From the NCBI GenBank assembly GCA_030426325.1, contig JAUHYO010000005.1:1-36581 (forward strand): 36,581 bases of DNA, read 5' to 3'. Positions 8,183-17,496 of the stretch are shown here, one piece after another. The notes below the pieces were generated by a model, which worked only from the letters and a program-made list of their open reading frames with translations, was not told the DNA's origin and searched no databases. A program made the position numbers and the translations under genes. The first letter of the stretch is position 1. Every line of letters begins with the position of its first letter. The DNA comes from Gammaproteobacteria bacterium. GTDB taxonomy: Bacteria > Pseudomonadota > Gammaproteobacteria > Steroidobacterales > Woeseiaceae.

Positions 8183-9033
8183 GTCAGTACTGCTGTCCGG
8201 TTGCCGTTGACGAATACACGGTGCTCGGCGTGCCACCGAACGGCCCGGTTCAGCACGACACTTTCTATATCGTTGCCGATCTCGGTCAGCCGTTGCGGGT
8301 CCATCGTGTGATCCACGCGCTCCACGGCCTGTTCGATAATCGGCCCCTCGTCGAGATCTTCAGTTACATAGTGACTGGTAGCGCCGATGAGTTTGACGCC
8401 GCGTTCATGCGCCTGGTAGTAGGGGCGGGCGCCTTTGAACCCGGGCAAAAACGAGTGGTGAATGTTAATGCAGCGACCCGCAAGGCTTGCGGTCATCTCG
8501 GACGACAGGATCTGCATGTAGCGCGCAAGGACGAGCAGTTCGGCATTGAGGTCTTTAAACAAATCAAGAATCTTTTTTTCCTGCGCCGGCTTTTCGCCCT
8601 TGGTGACCGGAAAGTGGTAGTAGTCGAGTCCATACCATTCGACAAGCCGGCGATTGTCATCGTGGTTCGATACGACGCCAACCACATCAATGGGCAATGT
8701 GCCATTGTTCCAGCGATGCAGCATGCTGTTCAGACAATGATCCTGTTTCGAAACCGCAATGAGTACCTTGCATTTCTGATCGCTGGGCCAGAGCGACCAG
8801 ACCATATTCAGGTCCGCGGCGATTGGCGCAAATTCGCTCTCGATGGCGTTCTTGCTCCGTTGCTTCATGCCGGAGAATACGGTGCGCATGTAGGATCGGC
8901 TCTCGACCGGTTCGCGGTAGTGCGACGCTTCAAGAATCAGGCCATCGCGGTCCGCAATAAATTTTGATATTGCGGCGACGACGCCGGTTCGGTCGGGGCA
9001 GTCAGTGACGAGCGTATAGGTATCGTGTTTCAT
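8179..9033 (-). CDS. purU: Formyltetrahydrofolate deformylase
   Basis: A 284-residue enzyme that hydrolyses 10-formyl-THF to formate and THF, balancing one-carbon units and feeding formate to PurT-type purine synthesis. An N-terminal ACT-like domain (residues about 5-80, beginning L-V-T-D-C-P-D-R-T-G-V-V) precedes a formyltransferase-fold catalytic domain. The active-site signature I-N-I-H-H-S-F-L-P has Asn190 and His192, and S-H-Y-V-T-E-D-L-D-E-G-P-I-I supplies the conserved aspartate. Length and motifs match E. coli PurU closely. It is divergent from the Tat-exported epimerase gene, with about 128 bases between them. Confidence 0.94.
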   Translation of the reverse strand: MKHDTYTLVTDCPDRTGVVAAISKFIADRDGLILEASHYREPVESRSYMRTVFSGMKQRSKNAIESEFAPIAADLNMVWSLWPSDQKCKVLIAVSKQDHCLNSMLHRWNNGTLPIDVVGVVSNHDDNRRLVEWYGLDYYHFPVTKGEKPAQEKKILDLFKDLNAELLVLARYMQILSSEMTASLAGRCINIHHSFLPGFKGARPYYQAHERGVKLIGATSHYVTEDLDEGPIIEQAVERVDHTMDPQRLTEIGNDIESVVLNRAVRWHAEHRVFVNGNRTAVLT

Positions 9034-9161
9034 ATAAGCCGAATCCGTCGGGTTGAGATTGTGGTGCGGGTGCGCCAGTCTACTCAGCGCCCGATGCCAA
9101 GTCGACTGTCATCGGCTACGAATAGTATGATGACCGCATAACAAGAACCGGAGATCGATTG

Positions 9162-10259
9162 ATGAAAACCTCACGTCGCAACTTCATCCGTTCGGCATCG
9201 GCAATAGGCGCACTTGCCGCGCTGCCGGGTTGGGCCTGCTCGCAAAGCACCTCGCCCAAATCGCTGAACATCCTGGTGCTGGGTGGAACAGGCTTCATTG
9301 GACCGCATGAGATCAACTATGCATTGTCGCGTGGGCACAAGGTCACGATGTTTAATCGCGGCAAGACAGCACCGGATCTATTTCCGAATGTTGAAAACCT
9401 GATTGGCGATCGCGATGATCAGCTCGACGCATTGAAAGGTCGCGACTGGGATGCGGTCATCGATAACTCCGGCTTTTATCCGCGTCATGTTCGACTGTCG
9501 GCCGAGTTACTGCATGGGCATGTTGGCAAATACATGTTCGTTTCCAGTATCTCCGCCTATGGCGAAGGACTAAAAGTCGGGGAAGACGAATTCACTGCGG
9601 CCTATGCCGTGATGGATGACCCGACCGACGAGTCCGACTCGATTTACGGCAGAACCTACGGTCCGCGCAAGGCGCTTTGCGAACAGGAAGTGAGCAAGGT
9701 GTTCGGTGACGATGCGATCAATGTCAGGCCCGGCATCATTACAGGCACCGGTGACCCCACTGAACGCTTGCGCCACTGGCTGCGTCGCATGGTCGTCGGC
9801 AACGAGATACTGGTTCCCGGGCAGGACGACCTGCCGGTGCAATACATCGATGCAGCCGATCTGTGTGGCTGGATGGTGCGACTGCTGGAAGACGGCAATG
9901 GCAGCGGTCCGTACAACGCAGTCGGTGCCGAGGAGCCGTACCGCGCCAGGCCGTTGCTTGAGGGGCTGGTTGCATCGACCGGTTCAACGTCGACGCTGAC
10001 GTGGGTCGACTGGGAGTGGATACGAGCCAATACGACCGAGACGGCGAATTACGGACCCTGGTTCGGTGCAGGTCCCATTCCGTTCATGCAAGTGACCAAC
10101 AAGCGCGCGATGGCGGCCGGCCTAAAGTTTCGTCCGATCGGCGATACGGCAAACGACATGATTGCCGAGCTTGAAACGTTCGGCGAGCCCAAGTGGGGAC
10201 CGGGCGGATTCAGTCTTGAAACCGAGGCCGCCTTGCTGGCCAAGTGGCACGCGACTTAG
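9162..10259 (+). CDS. Tat-exported NAD-dependent epimerase/dehydratase-like protein
   Basis: A 365-residue extended short-chain dehydrogenase/reductase-type protein. The N-terminus carries a twin-arginine signal (S-R-R-N-F-I-R, residues 4-10) and a hydrophobic stretch ending near Ala25-Cys26; the region before Cys26 does not fit a standard lipobox. The Rossmann motif L-G-G-T-G-F-I-G (about 40-47) binds the dinucleotide. A serine in V-S-S-I-S-A-Y-G and Y-x-x-x-K in T-Y-G-P-R-K supply the usual catalytic triad. Export through Tat implies that the protein folds with its NAD(P) in the cytoplasm, as known for glucose-fructose oxidoreductase. Start: ATG 9162 with GGAG at 9149-9152. The substrate is unknown; isoflavone-reductase or sugar-nucleotide-epimerase activity cannot be decided. 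Confidence 0.85.
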   Translation: MKTSRRNFIRSASAIGALAALPGWACSQSTSPKSLNILVLGGTGFIGPHEINYALSRGHKVTMFNRGKTAPDLFPNVENLIGDRDDQLDALKGRDWDAVIDNSGFYPRHVRLSAELLHGHVGKYMFVSSISAYGEGLKVGEDEFTAAYAVMDDPTDESDSIYGRTYGPRKALCEQEVSKVFGDDAINVRPGIITGTGDPTERLRHWLRRMVVGNEILVPGQDDLPVQYIDAADLCGWMVRLLEDGNGSGPYNAVGAEEPYRARPLLEGLVASTGSTSTLTWVDWEWIRANTTETANYGPWFGAGPIPFMQVTNKRAMAAGLKFRPIGDTANDMIAELETFGEPKWGPGGFSLETEAALLAKWHAT

Positions 10260-10267
10260 GCGAATCC

Positions 10268-11512
10268 GTGGATATATTCGAGCAACTCAGCGGGATAAAC
10301 ACGCTCCTGCCACCAGCCGCTGGACTGAGCATTCTGGTCGTCGTCGCGATCATTGCGCACCTGGTTGTCAAGTACGCCCTGGTACGTGCCGTACGTGCGT
10401 TTGCCGATCGATCGAGTGTTACCTGGGACGATGCACTGGTCAGCCACAATGTTCTTGGGCGCCTGGTCCAGGTGCTGCCGGCGCTGATCGTTTTCATTGG
10501 CACGCCATTGGTGCCGGATCTGCCGGACAGCGGTGTAACCCTTATCCGCAATATCACGATGGGCTACATCGTGTTGATGCTCACACTCGCGTTGACGGGG
10601 CTCCTCAGCGCCGCCAGTACGATCTATTCGAGCTTGCCGATAGCAAAAGAGCGCCCGCTGAAGGGGTTTGTGCAGCTCCTTCAAATTGTCGTCTGGATTC
10701 TTGGCGGCGTGATGATTATTTCGGTCGTCCTGGATCGTTCACCGCTGCTGCTGTTGAGTGGCTTCGGTGCAATGACGGCCATTCTGCTGCTGGTATTCAA
10801 GGATACGATCCTGTCGCTCGTGGCAAGCGTGCAATTGACGGCGCAGGACATGGTGCGTGTTGGTGACTGGATAGAAATGCCGCAGTTCGGTGCCGACGGT
10901 GACGTCATCGATGTGCAGCTGCATACCATCAAGGTGCAGAATTGGGATAAGACGATCACGACGATTCCGACCCATCGCCTGATTTCCGATTCTTTCAAGA
11001 ACTGGCGTGGCATGTCGGAGACGGGTGCGCGTCGAATCAAGCGATCGCTGTACATCGATGTTTCGACGATTCGCGTCCAGACACCGGACGAGATCGATCA
11101 CTTCACGCGGTTTGCTCTGCTTAAGGACTACATCAAGCAGAAAGAGCAAGAGCTCGCCGAATACAACAAGGGGCTTGCACATGAGGTTGATGACGAAGTT
11201 AACCGGCGCCGGCTCACAAACATCGGCACATTTCGAGCATACGCATTCAACTACCTCAGGAATCATCCGAAAATTGACCAGGACATGACGCTCATCGTCC
11301 GACAGCTCGCGCCCGGACCGGAGGGCTTGCCGCTGGAAATCTACTGCTTCACCAACACCACACAGTGGGCTAAGTATGAAGGTATCCAATCCGATATCTT
11401 CGATCACCTGATGGCGATCGTGCCGGAGTTTGGCTTGCGTTTATTCCAGAAGCCGGCGGGCTCGGATCTGGCGAAGCTAAAAGATCAAATGTTCAACGCT
11501 GCTCAAGATTGA
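10268..11512 (+). CDS. ybdG: MscS-family mechanosensitive channel, YbdG type
   Basis: A 414-residue inner-membrane channel that opens under membrane tension during osmotic downshock. It resembles E. coli YbdG (a small-conductance MscM channel) along its length. It has five hydrophobic helices in the first ~180 residues, then the pore helix and upper beta domain with L-V-F-K-D-T-I-L, G-D-W-I-E-M-P and T-T-I-P-T-H-R-L-I-S-D-S-F-K-N-W. A C-terminal domain follows with R-N-H-P-K-I and F-T-N-T. The GTG at 10268, with AGGCG about 7 bases upstream, is preferred; an in-frame GTG at 10244 would lie inside the upstream gene without a ribosome site. Its 3' end overlaps the convergent plug-subtilase gene by 20 bases. 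Confidence 0.92.
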   Translation: MDIFEQLSGINTLLPPAAGLSILVVVAIIAHLVVKYALVRAVRAFADRSSVTWDDALVSHNVLGRLVQVLPALIVFIGTPLVPDLPDSGVTLIRNITMGYIVLMLTLALTGLLSAASTIYSSLPIAKERPLKGFVQLLQIVVWILGGVMIISVVLDRSPLLLLSGFGAMTAILLLVFKDTILSLVASVQLTAQDMVRVGDWIEMPQFGADGDVIDVQLHTIKVQNWDKTITTIPTHRLISDSFKNWRGMSETGARRIKRSLYIDVSTIRVQTPDEIDHFTRFALLKDYIKQKEQELAEYNKGLAHEVDDEVNRRRLTNIGTFRAYAFNYLRNHPKIDQDMTLIVRQLAPGPEGLPLEIYCFTNTTQWAKYEGIQSDIFDHLMAIVPEFGLRLFQKPAGSDLAKLKDQMFNAAQD

Positions 11513-14500
11513 GCGTATAACGCGCTTCGCGGCGCTTGCCGGTGGCATGTTCAACGCTCAAGCGCAAAGTCCAAACTTCGCTACCTTCCAGCAAGCCTGC
11601 GGGAAATTGGGCTAGTACTGCATCGTGAACACGAACGAGAATATTCTCACCGACTTTCTGCCAACTGGCTGGCTCGTGACCGAGACCGATTTCCAGGGTC
11701 CCATAGCCGAACAGGTTTGCATCTGCAAGGCCGCGAACTGAAATCAATACTTCGCCATCCTTGTCGGCTCGAGTTACAGCGCTGATTTCAGCGTCAATAA
11801 AAAAATCCGGGTCGGCTGCCAGCGCGGCCCCGGCATCTACTACGCCAAAGCCGGTCAGTCGATCTTTGCCTGCGGCTTCGACATCACGAGCTGACTGCTC
11901 GACGATGCGTCGAACCTGTTGCGCCGTTAGCTGACGACGCTCCGACCAGACCAGAGAAGCAATCCCGCTAACGATTGGCGCGGCAAAGGACGTTCCCGAT
12001 GAACGGTAGTAGCGATAGTCGTCGCCGAGAAAAGCATCACCACGAACATAGGATGTCTCGGCCTTGTTGTACATGAAGTCAGTCGCGCGTGCGCGCAGGC
12101 TGACGATATCGACGCCCGGTGCCGCTACGCTGATTGCTGATCCTACGTTTGAAAATACTGCGCGCCGGTCAGTGGCATCGGTCGCCGAAACCAGCATGAT
12201 ATTCTTGGGCGTGGCAGGCTGGATGGCATCGATGTCTTCGGCCCCGTTGCCTGCTGATGCGACGATCAGCAGTCCTTTCGCATGCGCGTAGTCAACGGCA
12301 TCGTGGACAGCCGGCGGAAAGCCTGGACCGGACACGCTGAGGTTGATTATCTGTGCCCCGTTATCTGCCGCGTAGACAATGGCTCGGGCGACGTAGGATG
12401 CCCGAGTCCGACCGAAATTATTCAGCGCTTTGAGCACCATGATGCGAACATTTGGGTTAACTCCATCAATGCCCACATCATTGCCGCTCGTTGCACCGAT
12501 TAGCCCTGCAACAAAGGTGCCGTGGCCATCGTAGTCCCATGGGCGATTTTTATCAGCGGTAAAGTCCCAGCCGATCAGATCATCGACGTAACCATTGTTG
12601 TCGTCGTCTACGCCGTTATCGGGGATTTCTTCTGCATTTCGCCAAAGATTGTCCCAGGCAAAGTCCAGATGATTCCAGTCGAGGCCAGTATCGATCACGG
12701 CAACAACTACCGGACTTCCGACGGGCGTTTTGTCAGCCGTTAATCCCGCGTGGCCAAAGTCCCAGCGATCGTCGACCGACTTGATGGGCGTTTCGGCCGA
12801 CGTCAGGTAGCCGCTACCCTCCTGTGGCAGCGCCGAATCGCCGCAATCATTGTTGCTCCAGCTGGAATTCGGAATCAAATCTAACACCGACAAATCAATG
12901 CCGGTCGACTCCTTGTAAGCATGGCTCACATTAAAATTGTCCCCGATTGAGAAGCCCCGGTTTGGCCTTGTGAAACCGGCGGGTATCTGAGCCTGAATCT
13001 CGGCGGGCAGCTGGTCAAAATTCATGCCGGGTGCGCCGTATCCGGGAAACGTCTGAATAATGCTGTCAACGCGATCATACTCGAGTTTTACGCTGATCGA
13101 ATTGGTGTCGTAATCCGCTTTGATTTGCCACGGCGAACGCTCGAGACTTGCGCTCCCGGATGACCCAGGCAATTCCGAATTCGGGAGTTGCCCATTCTGG
13201 CGCGCGATTCCATCGATCCCCGTGAAGAGGCGGTCGCCAGGAAGATCTGCGCCCAAGGTTGTGTTGCGAACGGCACCCAGGCTGAATGGAAGGTCCTGTT
13301 CGTCGATGCCATTCGATTTCTTCAGCAAGACGGCGAGGCCGGAAACGGGTTTGGCGATGCCGTTTTCACCGGACTCAAAAATTTCAACATTGATCGATGG
13401 TCCGGTGGATTGGGAAAATGTTGGCTCGGTTATCGCTTCCACGTTGGTTCTGGTGCAGCCTTTCCACATATCCTGCAGCGCGAGATTGAGTTCCTCTCGC
13501 TCGGCCTCTGCATCAAGCGCTATTGATGTTGCTTCGGCCTGGTCAGCATGCGTTGTGTCGGGATGGCGAATGTAATCCCACATTTGCATTGCCGTATCGT
13601 TGAACGCATCGCGTTTCCTGATCATTTCCAGCATCGCCAGGCGCTGATCTTCGGAGCAGTAGCGGAAATCGAAAGCACTGGCGGGCGGGAGGTCGTGCGT
13701 CGAAAAGGGGTCCGAATCCGCGTAGCCGGATGGGCTTAACTGACCGTACATGGAATAAAAGCCCTGGAGAATCGCGGCGGAATCAAACTGTATCTCCGAT
13801 ACAGCCGGCGTATTGGCAAACCGCCCCAGGTAGAGAGCGTAGTAGAGTAAACCACGCGTGATTTGCAGTCTGGAATTCTCCGACAGGTTGGGGTCGGCGC
13901 TCACCGATTGAAGCATGTCGACCCATTGTTCCAGCAGCTCCTGTCCCTTGTCGATCAGTGTAATGGTCGTGGTCGGTTGAATCGCCAGGTAATCGTTTGA
14001 TCGCATTATCTGTTCGAAGATTTCAAGAACCGTATCCGGATTCATGTGCCCCATTGTGAATGCGGCATCGGAAAAATTAACACCAAACAGCTGTGCGTTT
14101 AACATCAATGCTGCGAAGAGTAGCTGCCGGTCGGCGGCGGCGTAGTCGGGATTCTGCAAGGCCTGAGAGAACAGGTTCTGGAATTGAGTATATGAATTAA
14201 AAGAAGCTTCATATGCGTCCCTTTCCACCAGTTGTGCAAGCACAGCGTCAGGATCGAACAGTCCGAGTACAAAACCTGCGTCTGAAAGCATCGGGTGATA
14301 GAGGCGCGGATTCTGCATCAGGCTGAAGAACGCATGGCTCTTACTTTCGGGCGATGCTGACGGGTGCGCGAGAATTTTCATGAACAGCATATACAATTGC
14401 GTGTATTGATACTGCATTGGCAATGGCTCGTCGGGGCTCAGCGCGCCATCAGCCTGGGCTATTCCGCTAGCATCGAAGGCAGTGCGAACAGCCGACAATG

Positions 14501-15368
14501 CAAGGGCAGGATTGAACAGTTCCAGCTCCTGTAGCGCAGTCGCTGCGGCGGACTGCAGGGTTGCGTAGTTTTGCATGACGACAAGCGCCGCCATCAGCTT
14601 ATCGTTGCGTGCAATACTTGGATTAGCGGTCGCTTTTTGCAAATCGCGCCAGGACTCGGCAGCAATATCCGCGCCGGCTTGAGTGCCGCTCCTGGCGGGC
14701 GAATCTGGCTGGCGAGGCGGGGTGACGGGCGGTGGCAGGGCGCGTTTGAACCCCTCGTCAACCGAGCCCCAGTACTGTTGCCTGCGGCTGTCAGAAAAGT
14801 TGCCTATGCCATAGTTGTGATCGGGAAACCAAAGATGCAACGGTAACAAGGCCCCGTTAGTCGCATCGCAATATTCGTTGCTTTGAATCGCAAGACTATA
14901 GTCGTTCAGTATGCTGGCCGTTGCGGGCAATGCGGCTGAGCCACTGGCATCGGCAACGGCCGCACCAGGGCGCGTGGTAATCAGGACCAAACCGTTCGAT
15001 GCCTCAGCTCCATACAACGCGGTCGCGGAGGCGCCTTTGACGATGTTGATTTCTTCAATCAAGTCCGGGTCGAGATCCGATATGTCACCGCTGGTTCTGA
15101 CACCATTTACTAGAACCAGTGGACTTCCGGCGCTGGATCCCGTTCCACGTATCGTGACGTCTGCGGCGCCAGTTGTCGCTCCCGGATGCGCAGGCAAGTT
15201 GCGCAGCAGATCCGAAATATTTGTTGTCGAAGATAACTCCAGGTCTTCCGCGGCTATTGTTGTGACCGGTGCCGGCCCGAGCGTACCGTCGCGTTCAAAA
15301 GCCTGCAACGACGCGTGGAGCCCGATGCACGCGAACAGCGCGCAGAATGCTGCGATCTTTCTGGTCAT
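11493..15368 (-). CDS. TonB-receptor plug domain fused to a subtilisin-family (S8) serine protease
   Basis: A 1291-residue exported protein. Signal peptide: residues 1 to about 23. Residues about 33-134 are a TonB-dependent receptor plug: T-T-I-A-A-E-D-L, I-S-D-L-L-R-N-L-P, V-T-I-R-G-T-G, L-V-L-V-N-G-V-R and G-A-S-A-T-A-L-Y-G with A-S-N-G-L-V-L-I-T-T, most like SusC/RagA-type plugs. No beta-barrel follows and I see no clear TonB box. Residues about 230-640 are largely helical and unrecognised; about 650-880 is probably beta-rich. The S8 domain (about 885-1190) has an intact triad, Asp893 (I-D-T-G), His949 (G-H-G-T) and Ser1127 (G-T-S-F-A-A-P), plus the oxyanion Asn in S-A-G-N-G and a Ca-site-like N-G-V-D-D-D-N-N-G-Y. 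A beta-domain of about 95 residues ends the protein and is shared with the divergent subtilase. A Shine-Dalgarno AGGGAG precedes the ATG by five bases. Confidence 0.88.
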   Translation of the reverse strand: MTRKIAAFCALFACIGLHASLQAFERDGTLGPAPVTTIAAEDLELSSTTNISDLLRNLPAHPGATTGAADVTIRGTGSSAGSPLVLVNGVRTSGDISDLDPDLIEEINIVKGASATALYGAEASNGLVLITTRPGAAVADASGSAALPATASILNDYSLAIQSNEYCDATNGALLPLHLWFPDHNYGIGNFSDSRRQQYWGSVDEGFKRALPPPVTPPRQPDSPARSGTQAGADIAAESWRDLQKATANPSIARNDKLMAALVVMQNYATLQSAAATALQELELFNPALALSAVRTAFDASGIAQADGALSPDEPLPMQYQYTQLYMLFMKILAHPSASPESKSHAFFSLMQNPRLYHPMLSDAGFVLGLFDPDAVLAQLVERDAYEASFNSYTQFQNLFSQALQNPDYAAADRQLLFAALMLNAQLFGVNFSDAAFTMGHMNPDTVLEIFEQIMRSNDYLAIQPTTTITLIDKGQELLEQWVDMLQSVSADPNLSENSRLQITRGLLYYALYLGRFANTPAVSEIQFDSAAILQGFYSMYGQLSPSGYADSDPFSTHDLPPASAFDFRYCSEDQRLAMLEMIRKRDAFNDTAMQMWDYIRHPDTTHADQAEATSIALDAEAEREELNLALQDMWKGCTRTNVEAITEPTFSQSTGPSINVEIFESGENGIAKPVSGLAVLLKKSNGIDEQDLPFSLGAVRNTTLGADLPGDRLFTGIDGIARQNGQLPNSELPGSSGSASLERSPWQIKADYDTNSISVKLEYDRVDSIIQTFPGYGAPGMNFDQLPAEIQAQIPAGFTRPNRGFSIGDNFNVSHAYKESTGIDLSVLDLIPNSSWSNNDCGDSALPQEGSGYLTSAETPIKSVDDRWDFGHAGLTADKTPVGSPVVVAVIDTGLDWNHLDFAWDNLWRNAEEIPDNGVDDDNNGYVDDLIGWDFTADKNRPWDYDGHGTFVAGLIGATSGNDVGIDGVNPNVRIMVLKALNNFGRTRASYVARAIVYAADNGAQIINLSVSGPGFPPAVHDAVDYAHAKGLLIVASAGNGAEDIDAIQPATPKNIMLVSATDATDRRAVFSNVGSAISVAAPGVDIVSLRARATDFMYNKAETSYVRGDAFLGDDYRYYRSSGTSFAAPIVSGIASLVWSERRQLTAQQVRRIVEQSARDVEAAGKDRLTGFGVVDAGAALAADPDFFIDAEISAVTRADKDGEVLISVRGLADANLFGYGTLEIGLGHEPASWQKVGENILVRVHDAVLAQFPAGLLEGSEVWTLRLSVEHATGKRREARYTLNLEQR

Positions 15369-15464
15369 GGGAGCTCCCTGACACTTGTTTTTGTTATTGA
15401 ATCGCCGGGGCGATCGGACTTTACTCTACCAGAATAGGGGTTTCCGTTGTAGGATGGTCCCGTC
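15369..15464. promoter_or_regulatory. Divergent promoter region between two subtilase genes
   Basis: This 96-base gap separates the ATGs of the plug-subtilase (minus) and the second subtilase (plus), so both promoters must lie here or in the coding starts. It contains a Shine-Dalgarno for each gene (AGGGAG reading minus; AGGATGG reading plus, near 15451-15457). A shared regulator is possible, but I could not pick out a clear operator or well-spaced -35/-10 pair. Confidence 0.45.
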
Positions 15465-17486
15465 ATGCGATTCGCTCTAATCACAATAATAGCGTCGCTG
15501 TTCGCCAGTTCGCTCGCCTTCGCGAAGGTTGACCCGGATGCCACCTATTCCGGGGATCCGCCTCTGGCCTTCAATAGTTCCACTCTGTGTCTGGGCGCCG
15601 ACTGCCCCATTGCCATCAGCGGTGCCACCCAGCCGGCTGATTGCAATTTCGCCGGGCTTGGGATTCCGGAGCCGTTCACTCCCATCGCTGGCGAAGCTGG
15701 AATGCCATCAATCAGGATAACGGGTGGTGATGCTGGCGGTAGCGCATTCATGTTGACGCCACCAATAGGCGGCGACAGCTTTGACCTCGGTGCGCCGGTT
15801 TGGCCAAGCAACTGGGATACCGGATACGACGCCAGTCCGATTCGCGGCATTTTCGACAGCGATGGCGTTGGATTGTTGCCGAATGGAATATTCGGTGAGA
15901 ATCCAGCGACAACATTTGGCGCGACCTCGTCGAGGTATTCCAGCCTGAATGTCACTGCAAGCGCATCGCAGCTTGGTCCGGAAATCGGTGCGCACATTTT
16001 TTCTGACGTTACGATCAACAACACAAATTACGTTACGCTGCTTTTTGATGCCAATGAGCTTGCGAGTATTCGCCGGTCGATCGATTCAGCCGGGATAGCA
16101 GGTGTTGAAGACAATGTTTGTCGTGTGGTCCTGTTGCCATCGGACCCTAACTTTCTGAGAACCGGACGGCATGGCGGCGGGTCCTGGGGGCAGCAACAAG
16201 ATGATCAGTGGGCGATCAAACGCGTGGGATACACCACCGACGAGAATTCCGCATGGAATTTCCTGCCAGCAAGACTTGAGCCGGTGATCGTGGCGGTCAT
16301 CGATACCGGGCTTGATTGGCAGCACCTCGACATTGCTCCGGAATCGCTTTGGAAAAACCCCAACGAAATCGCCGGCAACGGTATCGACGACGATCGCAAC
16401 GGCTACGTCGACGACATCATCGGCTGGGATTTCCTGGCCCGTTCGAATGCACCATGGGATTACGATGGTCACGGCACGGTCGTTGCCGGTGTCATTGCCG
16501 CCGCTCACAACAATGTCGGTATGGCCGGCATCAGCCCGAACGCCCGTATCATGGTGTTGAAAGCCGTGAACAATTTCGGCTCCGGCCGTGCCTCCTTCCT
16601 GGCGGAAGCGATTGTGTACGCGGTCGACAACGGAGCAAAGCTAATCAATATCAGTGTCGGGGGCAGCGGGACCAGCAGCATGGAGTCGTCAGCCATCGAC
16701 TATGCACATAGCAAGGGCGTGCTAATTGTCGCAGCTGCGGGCAATGAAGGTGTTGAATTGACGGATTTTGGTCCAGGCGGTCACAGCAATGTCCTGACGG
16801 TGGGGGCGACGCACATGGATGATCGGGCAGCAGCGTTTTCAAACTACGGTGATGCAGTCGATATCGTCGCGCCGGGAGTTGATGTGTTGAGCCTCAGAGC
16901 GCGGTACACGGATGTCAATTTTCGCCCCCAAATAGACGATAGCTATGAACTGGGCGCCAATAACGTCGGCGACGACATGCGCTATACCCATGTCAGTGGC
17001 ACATCGTTTTCGGCGCCGATCGTAACCGGAACAGCGGCACTGCTGCTTGGCAAGAACCCGTCGCTGGCAGCCGAACAAGTCAAGTACCTGTTACTCGCCA
17101 CAGCGGACGATATTGAACAACCTGGCCGCGACAAGTATGCGGGTTATGGTTTGCTCAATGCCCGTTCGGTATTGACGACCACCACCGACTTTTTCCTGAC
17201 TGCGGAAATTACCGGTACCGAGGTGACGGAAAAAATGCTGAACGTCAAAGGGACAATTAATGCGGATCACTTCAAGAGAGCCTGGATGCAGATTGGTGCA
17301 GGCGAGACACCTGGCCAGTGGCGGTATGTCGGCGCTAAGCGGAAGTATCCGATTCAAAACGGGGTGTTGGGAAGCATTCCGTTGCAGGAGCTCGAAGGCT
17401 CCGAGCTTTGGCAAATCGTCGTCAGTGTCGAACACAAAAGTGGCCTGATCAAACGGGTGCGTTACCCGATCAGGATGAAGAACTAG
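15465..17486 (+). CDS. Exported subtilisin-family (S8) serine protease
   Basis: A 673-residue protein with a signal peptide ending near A-F-A (residues 18-20). Residues about 21-270 are an unrecognised region with four cysteines, Gly/Ser-rich and probably beta. The catalytic domain (about 272-560) has Asp280 (V-I-D-T-G), His336 (G-H-G-T) and Ser514 (G-T-S-F-S-A-P), the oxyanion Asn in A-A-G-N-E, and the acidic Ca-site-like segment N-G-I-D-D-D-R-N-G-Y. The last ~100 residues form a beta-domain (with W-R-Y-V-G-A and L-E-G-S-E-L-W) homologous to the C-terminus of the divergent plug-subtilase, so the two proteases share an ancestor. It is the first gene of a probable operon with the M48 protease, 10 bases downstream. 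Confidence 0.92.
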   Translation: MRFALITIIASLFASSLAFAKVDPDATYSGDPPLAFNSSTLCLGADCPIAISGATQPADCNFAGLGIPEPFTPIAGEAGMPSIRITGGDAGGSAFMLTPPIGGDSFDLGAPVWPSNWDTGYDASPIRGIFDSDGVGLLPNGIFGENPATTFGATSSRYSSLNVTASASQLGPEIGAHIFSDVTINNTNYVTLLFDANELASIRRSIDSAGIAGVEDNVCRVVLLPSDPNFLRTGRHGGGSWGQQQDDQWAIKRVGYTTDENSAWNFLPARLEPVIVAVIDTGLDWQHLDIAPESLWKNPNEIAGNGIDDDRNGYVDDIIGWDFLARSNAPWDYDGHGTVVAGVIAAAHNNVGMAGISPNARIMVLKAVNNFGSGRASFLAEAIVYAVDNGAKLINISVGGSGTSSMESSAIDYAHSKGVLIVAAAGNEGVELTDFGPGGHSNVLTVGATHMDDRAAAFSNYGDAVDIVAPGVDVLSLRARYTDVNFRPQIDDSYELGANNVGDDMRYTHVSGTSFSAPIVTGTAALLLGKNPSLAAEQVKYLLLATADDIEQPGRDKYAGYGLLNARSVLTTTTDFFLTAEITGTEVTEKMLNVKGTINADHFKRAWMQIGAGETPGQWRYVGAKRKYPIQNGVLGSIPLQELEGSELWQIVVSVEHKSGLIKRVRYPIRMKN

Positions 17487-17490
17487 GGGA
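17485..17490 (+). promoter_or_regulatory. Ribosome-binding site for the GTG-started M48 protease
   Basis: AGGGGA starts inside the stop codon region of the upstream subtilase and lies six bases before the GTG at 17497. It supports the GTG start and tight coupling of the two genes. Confidence 0.55.
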
Positions 17491-17496
17491 AATATC

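Noticed and set aside
8221-8967. 248-codon plus-strand open frame
   Set aside because: It is antisense to purU, whose motifs are complete.
15369-15378. GGGAGCTCCC palindrome considered as an operator
   Set aside because: It contains the Shine-Dalgarno of the plug-subtilase gene; such a short palindrome is easily expected by chance.
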